A stretch of 18,619 nucleotides of DNA from an uncultured Bacilli bacterium (lineage in GTDB: Bacteria > Bacillota_I > Bacilli_A > RF39 > UBA660): the NCBI GenBank assembly GCA_949440065.1, contig CASRZP010000014.1:1-18619 (forward strand), written 5' to 3'. The position numbers and the translations under genes were made by a program. Below, piece by piece: positions 13,828 through 18,619 of this stretch. The notes under the pieces were generated by a model. That model saw only the letters and a list, made by a program, of their open reading frames with translations, was not told where the DNA came from and made no database searches. Numbering within the stretch: the first letter of the stretch is position 1; every line of letters begins with the position of its first letter.

Positions 13828-16661
13828 TAAATCTGGTAAATCATATCCAAAATCGAATGTTTACACTTTTTACACAAATAATGTGCTGGTAACGGGTTAA
13901 CTTCAGTAATACCCATCATAGTTGCCACGAAACTAGAACCTACTGAACCACGACTTCCCACAAGATAGCCATCATCATTACTTTTCTTTACTAATTTTTG
14001 GGCAATTAAGTAAATGACATCGAACCCACCTTTGATGATACCCGATAGCTCTTGTTCAATACGTTCATTAATTAAGGTTGGCAAAGGATCCCCATACATT
14101 TCATGTGCTTTTCCATAGACTAGTTCCTTCACCGTCTCAGTAGCATTTTCAATTTTAGGAGAAAAAGGTATTCCTCCTGTTTCAATAATGACTTCAATGA
14201 TTTCCACCATATCGGCTATTTTTTTCGGATTTTCTATGACTAGTAAATGGGCTAATTCGCTATCTAAAAAGGAAAAATCATTTAACATCTCTTCTGTTGT
14301 TCTAAAATGGTTACTAGGAATTTCCGTAATATTATTTCTTGCTAAAGGATGACGTCCTCCACCTGGCACTTTTTGGTTGACAATAATTTCTCGGTAAATC
14401 TTATCTTCCTTTGTCAAATGATGAACGTCCCCCGTTGCTACAATGAGTTTACCAGCATCCATCGTTACTCTAATGATTTTGTTCAAATGTTCTTGCAGTT
14501 CCATTTTATTACCAAAATCTCCTGATTGTAATAAGTGGATATAACAATCCATTGGTTGCACTTCAACATAGTCATAAAAACGAATAATATTAGTTAACTC
14601 TTGCTCACTTTTACTCTTTCCTTCTTTAAAGACTTCACTTTCATAGCATCCACTACCAATTAATAATCCTTCACGTAATTTAGCAATTTCACTACGTAAA
14701 ATTCTTGGTGTTTTATACAAATACTTGGTGTTTGCTAAACTAATGATTTTAAATAAATTTTTTAAACCTACTTTATTTTTTACTAAAATGTTAACATGAT
14801 GACTACGTCCATATTTATGAATTTCTTCCGTTGACACTAACTTGTCAATATCTTTAATGGTCTCTATGTTACGACTATCTAATTTTTTCATCATTTTATG
14901 GAAAACTAATGCTGTTCCTTCAGCATCATAATCACCACGGTGGTGTGAAGATTCATCCCATGGTACATCATATCGCTTGACCAATGCCGATAAGCTATGA
15001 CGACTATAGGTGTTATCCAGTGTTTGCGATAATACTAAAGTATCAATAACGGTATTTTTAAATTGTCCCAAGTTATATTTTTGATAAGCCATTTCTAAGA
15101 AGGATACATCAAATTTCGCATTATGGGCTACCATTGGTAAATCCCCAAACCATTCGATAAAGCGTTTCACGGCGTTTTCTTCGTTATCTTTACCCTCTAG
15201 CATTTCATCAGTAATGGAAGTTACTTCGGTAATTTTTTTAGGAAGTTTACGTCCTGGGTTAATTAACTCATCATATCGATCGATGATTTCCCCTTGATGA
15301 ATTTTAACCGCGCCGATTTCGATGATAGAATCTCCTCCACCAGCGTTAAAACCTGTTGTTTCAAAGTCAAATACAACGTAAGTGTTTTCTAGCAATGGTG
15401 CATCCACTGGACGAATAACGATGTTTACTTCATCGTCAATCATCGTTAATTCTGTTCCATAAATGACTTTAAAAGGTTCTTCTCCTTCTTTTAATGATTT
15501 ATTGATATCGCATACCATATGATAAGCATCAGGATACGCTTGTGCTCCATTATGATCAGTAATTGCTATAGCAGAATGCCCCCATTTACGTGCCTGTTTG
15601 ATTAATTTTTTAACATCAACTACTCCATCCATTTGACTCATCATGGTATGCGTATGTAATTCTATACGTTTTTCACTTGCTTCATCTTTAATCTCATCAT
15701 TTGAAATTTCTACTTCATTAATATCTCTAGCGTTCAACACAATTTCTTTAGAAAACACATCGTTTTTGGTGTATCCTCTAATTTTAAACCAATTTCCTGG
15801 CTTTAATTTTTTTTGTAATCTTTCATAATCATCATTATCTCTTACAAAGACTTTACAGTAAATACTATCGGTATAATCTGTCAACTTTAACGTAATAATT
15901 TTGAAATCAGATTTACTGGATTCAAAGTATTCAACACCAAAGACAAAAGCAGTAACTACAATATTATTATCTTCTCCGATAATATTTTTAATTTCAATAG
16001 ACTCTTCTAAAATGCTTCTACCTAAAACAGCATCAGGGTCATTTTCTTGTTTTTTTCGATAAAACTTAGGTTTTTCTTTTTTTTCTTCTATCTCTTTTAC
16101 CTCTTCTTTGTGTTCTGTTTCTTTTTTCTTAAAATTTTCAAGATGTAATACTAGGTCTTGCTGAATTTTTTCTAATAAATTTTCTTGACTTTTCGCATTA
16201 ACCACCACTTCTATGGAGCGATTAAATCCAAACTGACTATATAAATGACTTAAGCTATCTTTAATCGATGCAAATTGTCGTTCTTCTGCTTGGTTAGCCA
16301 CTTCGATTTCTAATCTATCTTCTTCCACCTTAAGATACTCAGTAAAATTTAGAGCAAATGGAAATTCACTACTTAATCGATGAAGGAAAAAAGGATAATA
16401 CTCTTCTACTTGGTTAAGATTTTCCTTTTCTACTTGAAAGAAAACTTCAATTTCATCTACTCCTGGAATACGATTTTTCTCTTTTTCTAAAAACTTTTGA
16501 ACGATGGATAAAGGTAGTGACTCATTTACATCAATTAATACCGTAAACTTTTTTTTCTCTTCATTGACGATGACTTTCTTTAATTTTGCCGATAAAAAAG
16601 ATGCATTTTCTTCTTCTGTTAAATGAAAAGCATCTAATATCACTTTTAACTTTTGTTCCAT
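13827..16661 (-). CDS. polC: DNA polymerase III PolC-type, N-terminal part
   Basis: 944 aa. PolC is the replicative polymerase of low-GC Gram-positives, with built-in 3'-5' proofreading. Domains in order: N-terminal domains (1-~180); a charged Glu/Lys linker (~180-205); OB-fold (~225-315); first part of the PHP domain with LHTHT...MDG (~335) and ITDHNG (~370); DnaQ-type exonuclease with FDFETTG (~433), VAHNAKFD (~513) and HRGDYDAEG (~575); second part of PHP with HPLARN...HFRTTEEM; then the start of the polymerase core, VGSRGSVGSSF, and the first zinc cysteines CKKC. The frame is lost 8 residues before the stop. Start ATG 16661 has a GGGGGG ribosome site, 21 nt after the upstream gene. In Bacillus the upstream neighbour is proS; here it is an unknown gene. 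Confidence 0.93.
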   Translation of the reverse strand: MEQKLKVILDAFHLTEEENASFLSAKLKKVIVNEEKKKFTVLIDVNESLPLSIVQKFLEKEKNRIPGVDEIEVFFQVEKENLNQVEEYYPFFLHRLSSEFPFALNFTEYLKVEEDRLEIEVANQAEERQFASIKDSLSHLYSQFGFNRSIEVVVNAKSQENLLEKIQQDLVLHLENFKKKETEHKEEVKEIEEKKEKPKFYRKKQENDPDAVLGRSILEESIEIKNIIGEDNNIVVTAFVFGVEYFESSKSDFKIITLKLTDYTDSIYCKVFVRDNDDYERLQKKLKPGNWFKIRGYTKNDVFSKEIVLNARDINEVEISNDEIKDEASEKRIELHTHTMMSQMDGVVDVKKLIKQARKWGHSAIAITDHNGAQAYPDAYHMVCDINKSLKEGEEPFKVIYGTELTMIDDEVNIVIRPVDAPLLENTYVVFDFETTGFNAGGGDSIIEIGAVKIHQGEIIDRYDELINPGRKLPKKITEVTSITDEMLEGKDNEENAVKRFIEWFGDLPMVAHNAKFDVSFLEMAYQKYNLGQFKNTVIDTLVLSQTLDNTYSRHSLSALVKRYDVPWDESSHHRGDYDAEGTALVFHKMMKKLDSRNIETIKDIDKLVSTEEIHKYGRSHHVNILVKNKVGLKNLFKIISLANTKYLYKTPRILRSEIAKLREGLLIGSGCYESEVFKEGKSKSEQELTNIIRFYDYVEVQPMDCYIHLLQSGDFGNKMELQEHLNKIIRVTMDAGKLIVATGDVHHLTKEDKIYREIIVNQKVPGGGRHPLARNNITEIPSNHFRTTEEMLNDFSFLDSELAHLLVIENPKKIADMVEIIEVIIETGGIPFSPKIENATETVKELVYGKAHEMYGDPLPTLINERIEQELSGIIKGGFDVIYLIAQKLVKKSNDDGYLVGSRGSVGSSFVATMMGITEVNPLPAHYLCKKCKHSILDMIYQI
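13852..13859 (-). other. polC: Frameshift site inside polC
   Basis: Upstream frame: CKKCKHS, then unrelated ILDMIYQI and a stop. Downstream frame: DFGYDLPDLVCPIC, which matches the PolC zinc-finger region. One extra base between 13855 and 13854 (completing a TCN serine codon) joins both halves as CKKC...CPIC and would give a ~1449-aa PolC if the C-terminus also ended at the nearby TAATAA. Confidence 0.85.
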
Positions 16662-16682
16662 AGCAATTCCCCCCCTACTACA

Positions 16683-17516
16683 TTATATTACTTCTATATC
16701 TTCTGTTTGCTCAATGATTTTGCATTTGCTAATACAAAAATCGATAAATTTCCGTAAATCATACTTACTAAAATCTTGAATTGGCTCATATAAATCGATA
16801 TCAAAAACGATTTTATCTCGCATCATACAATTTAGCATATCTTCTTTTTTGGTTCCTAAATACATTAACCAGTATGGATATAAGGACTGTTTTAATTGTT
16901 TAACAATAGGTGCTCCTACTTGATACTGACTGCTATTAGAAACTCTTGTGTACATTTCGTTTTGAATGGCTAGTTCTAAGACGGCATCAACAATATCGTT
17001 ATAAGGCTTGGCATAATTTAGTTCGTTTTTTAGTACATAATGAATCATTTCCATAATGGTTTTTAATGGTTGTGATACATCAATTCTTCTACCAATGACT
17101 AAGGTTTTGGCGTTTTCTACTTCGTTATATAACGTTGTATCAAATAGTGGATGGACAATTAAAACGTTGTATTCATAAGATGAATTAAATCTTAAAATGT
17201 TCTTTAATTCTTCTAAAATTTTCTTTTTAGTGTCATCCCATACTTTCATTAGTAAAAGGCGATGGTCTTCTGCTCCTTTCTTAAGGGATTCATAAATGGG
17301 ACTTTTAAAAACATACTCGTATAAAGTATTATCGTTTGGGATATAATTTTTTTGTTCTTTGATAATTTCTAGAGAATCCTTTTGCATGTCATTGTACTGC
17401 TTTTGATAAGTTGACCATATTCTTTTTTTCATATTGGCAACCCATTCTGTAATAGATGGTTGAAACAGCAAATTCCAAGCAAGCATGTAATCATTTACAA
17501 AAAAGTTAAATTTCAT
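16683..17516 (-). CDS. Unknown 277-aa protein, first gene of the polC operon
   Basis: I do not recognise the family. Predicted soluble and mainly helical, rich in Tyr, Lys, Asn and Ile, with no signal peptide. A clearer alpha/beta stretch lies near residues 113-150 (YNVLIVHPLFDTTLYNEVENAKTLVIGRR, quoted here in parts: YNVLIVHPLFDTT and TLVIGRR). An MEMIHYVLKNEL helix follows near 160 and recalls a metalloprotease helix, but the HExxH motif is absent. ATG 17516 follows a strong AAGGTGGAG site. Only 21 nt separate it from polC, and an extended -10 promoter lies upstream, so it is probably co-transcribed with the replicase and racemase genes. Whether it works in replication is unknown. Confidence 0.75.
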   Translation of the reverse strand: MKFNFFVNDYMLAWNLLFQPSITEWVANMKKRIWSTYQKQYNDMQKDSLEIIKEQKNYIPNDNTLYEYVFKSPIYESLKKGAEDHRLLLMKVWDDTKKKILEELKNILRFNSSYEYNVLIVHPLFDTTLYNEVENAKTLVIGRRIDVSQPLKTIMEMIHYVLKNELNYAKPYNDIVDAVLELAIQNEMYTRVSNSSQYQVGAPIVKQLKQSLYPYWLMYLGTKKEDMLNCMMRDKIVFDIDLYEPIQDFSKYDLRKFIDFCISKCKIIEQTEDIEVI

Positions 17517-17548
17517 AAAATCTCCACCTTACCGTCTTTCTTAATACT

Positions 17549-17557
17549 ACTATAACA
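17549..17557 (-). promoter_or_regulatory. Extended -10 promoter of the polC operon
   Basis: Minus strand: TGTTATAGT carries a TGn extension and TATAGT (17554-17549), 32 nt before the start at 17516. No convincing -35 box at the matching distance. Confidence 0.45.
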
Positions 17558-17660
17558 TAGTTATTTATATTTTTAAACAGTTGATGACAAAATATGATAA
17601 AATATTTAAAAAATAACGTCAAGTTTTAACGATGAAGGAAAAAAGTTTAAAAAACTAACT

Positions 17661-17693
17661 AAAAAAGAAAACGACTAAAGATTAATCGTTTTT
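17661..17693 (-). terminator. Intrinsic terminator of the surface-protein gene
   Basis: Minus strand: AAAACGATTAA and TTTAGTCGTTTT pair with one G-U, followed by CTTTTTT. It starts a few bases after the stop codon at 17698 and separates this gene from the polC operon. Confidence 0.7.
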
Positions 17694-17697
17694 TAGT

Positions 17698-18619
17698 TTA
17701 CTTATTAATTTTTACTACTGCTCGAGCTCCACAATAAATATGAGAAGACATAGTATTGTTTACTTGTATATTTGCATTTTCCCCTCCTACTCCCCAAACG
17801 TAAGAAAAGTGACTTGCATCTGCACTACTCGTCCAATAAGCATAAGACGAACCATTTACCGTTCCACCTAAATTTGATGCATAATACAAATAATTATACA
17901 TCCATACAGGACATGATTTAACATCTTGTGTACATCCTAAAATAGAAGCTTCTTGGACGCTTATCATTCTGGCTTTAGCTGTTCTCTCGTTTAATAAATA
18001 TTTATTAGTTGTACAAGAAAAAAGTTTATTAGTATTATTATAACTACATCCTGTATAAAAATTATCTTTAAAGACTGTTGAACCTAGCGTATATGTTTGA
18101 TCAAGTACGTTATACCACGATGATGTAGCATTTTCTAATAATGGAAGTATTGTTACAGGTCCTTTTGTATTATCATTAGCATTAGCATACCATGGTTGTA
18201 AATCAATAATATTTTCTCGTTGCTGTAAGGTTAATGTATCTCCTTCATCAAACATCACATGAAAGTATTTTTCTTCGGTGTCATTTACTTTATATTTAAT
18301 GATTGTTCCTGGTTCATATGTTTCTGGTGCTTCTATTTCTTTACAAGTTACTTCTTCTCCAGTTACACAAAAGGTACTTGAATTAGTTGTTTCATCATAC
18401 TTCCAAATGTTAGATATATTTTTATTTTTTGGTGGTTCTGGAGTAGCAAAAATATCTTGTTTAGCGTACACATTAATTTTTATTCCATATTTTCTTGCTT
18501 CTCCATTAGGAATTTGTGTATTTTCATCTACCCATAGACGAAGTCGATAATGATGTATTGTTGTTCCTGCTTGTGTAAAATTACCAGAATCTAAAATCAT
18601 ACTTCCAACAGGTGAACCT
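17698..18619 (-). CDS. Secreted or surface protein, C-terminal part
   Basis: The frame is open to the right window edge and continues past it, so the N-terminus is missing and no start can be chosen. About 306 residues are visible. The ending YWTSSADASHFSYVWGVGG...YCGARAVVKINK follows the pattern YW-[TL]-[RS]-S...W-V-x2-G...G-x-R-x-V-[VI] found at the C-terminus of many secreted Firmicutes proteins, including DUF6273-type and prepilin-like proteins. A middle segment, YEPGTIIKYKVNDTEEKYFHVMFDEGDTLTLQQREN, looks like a small beta domain (written here only to show its pattern G-T-I-I-K-Y...F-H-V). Several Cys pairs (FCVTGEEVTC, GCSYNN...SCTT, GCTQDVKSC) suggest disulfides outside the cell. Exact family and role unknown. 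Confidence 0.65.
   Translation of the reverse strand, partial: GSPVGSMILDSGNFTQAGTTIHHYRLRLWVDENTQIPNGEARKYGIKINVYAKQDIFATPEPPKNKNISNIWKYDETTNSSTFCVTGEEVTCKEIEAPETYEPGTIIKYKVNDTEEKYFHVMFDEGDTLTLQQRENIIDLQPWYANANDNTKGPVTILPLLENATSSWYNVLDQTYTLGSTVFKDNFYTGCSYNNTNKLFSCTTNKYLLNERTAKARMISVQEASILGCTQDVKSCPVWMYNYLYYASNLGGTVNGSSYAYWTSSADASHFSYVWGVGGENANIQVNNTMSSHIYCGARAVVKINK

Noticed and set aside
13827..13875. Programmed -1 frameshifting in polC at an AAA-AAG slippery site
   Set aside because: The AAAAAG in the CKKC codons is in the right phase and a -1 shift is the right direction, but after a slip there the next codons are GTG TAA, a stop. No good slippery heptamer follows that stop before the conserved DFGYDLPD codons.

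Overview
The window looks like a chromosomal segment of a strongly AT-rich, walled, low-GC Bacillota. The family resemblances fit a gut-type Bacilli/Erysipelotrichia/RF39-like lineage, but I cannot name the species. The evidence is the Gram-positive replicase PolC, D-Ala-D-Ala ligase, MurF and MurI, AGGAGG/AGGTG-type ribosome sites, sigma-A-like promoters, CCA-encoding tRNA genes, and TGA not read as a sense codon. Every protein gene lies on the minus strand, so transcription runs from high to low coordinates; only one tRNA-Lys gene is on the plus strand. No stretch of 300 bases lacks a gene.

From the right edge: (i) 17698-18619, the end of a secreted or surface protein with its own terminator. 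(ii) 17516-11527, an operon of an unknown 277-aa protein, the replicative DNA polymerase polC and the glutamate racemase gene murI. polC is broken by a frameshift in its zinc-finger region, and its C-terminus runs in frame into murI without a stop; together these are the strongest anomalies here. (iii) 11372-9800, a small accessory patch: a truncated DUF1016/YhcG-type gene, a compound inverted repeat lying directly at its truncation, and a free-standing HD-domain phosphohydrolase gene with its own promoter. (iv) 9606-6060, an operon of an alpha/beta hydrolase, a membrane-anchored MurF-type ligase and a D-Ala-D-Ala ligase; the last two supply and attach the D-Ala-D-Ala end of the peptidoglycan stem peptide. 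(v) 5972-4773, two membrane proteins of unknown function with their own promoter. (vi) tRNA-Lys(CTT) on the plus strand, between the membrane-protein pair (convergent) and a CtpE-like P-type ATPase gene (divergent). (vii) A tRNA-Ile/Asn/Glu cluster with promoter and terminator. (viii) Two tandem paralogous genes of unknown function, the second cut by the window edge.

Functionally, murI (D-Glu), ddl (D-Ala-D-Ala) and murF (attachment of the dipeptide) make this a peptidoglycan-precursor region built around the replicase gene. Nothing seen amounts to a clear new defence or mobile system. The candidates worth following are the polC/murI lesions, the tandem unknown paralogs, the membrane-fused MurF, the repeat at the DUF1016 truncation, and a tRNA-Glu with C where U55 is expected.
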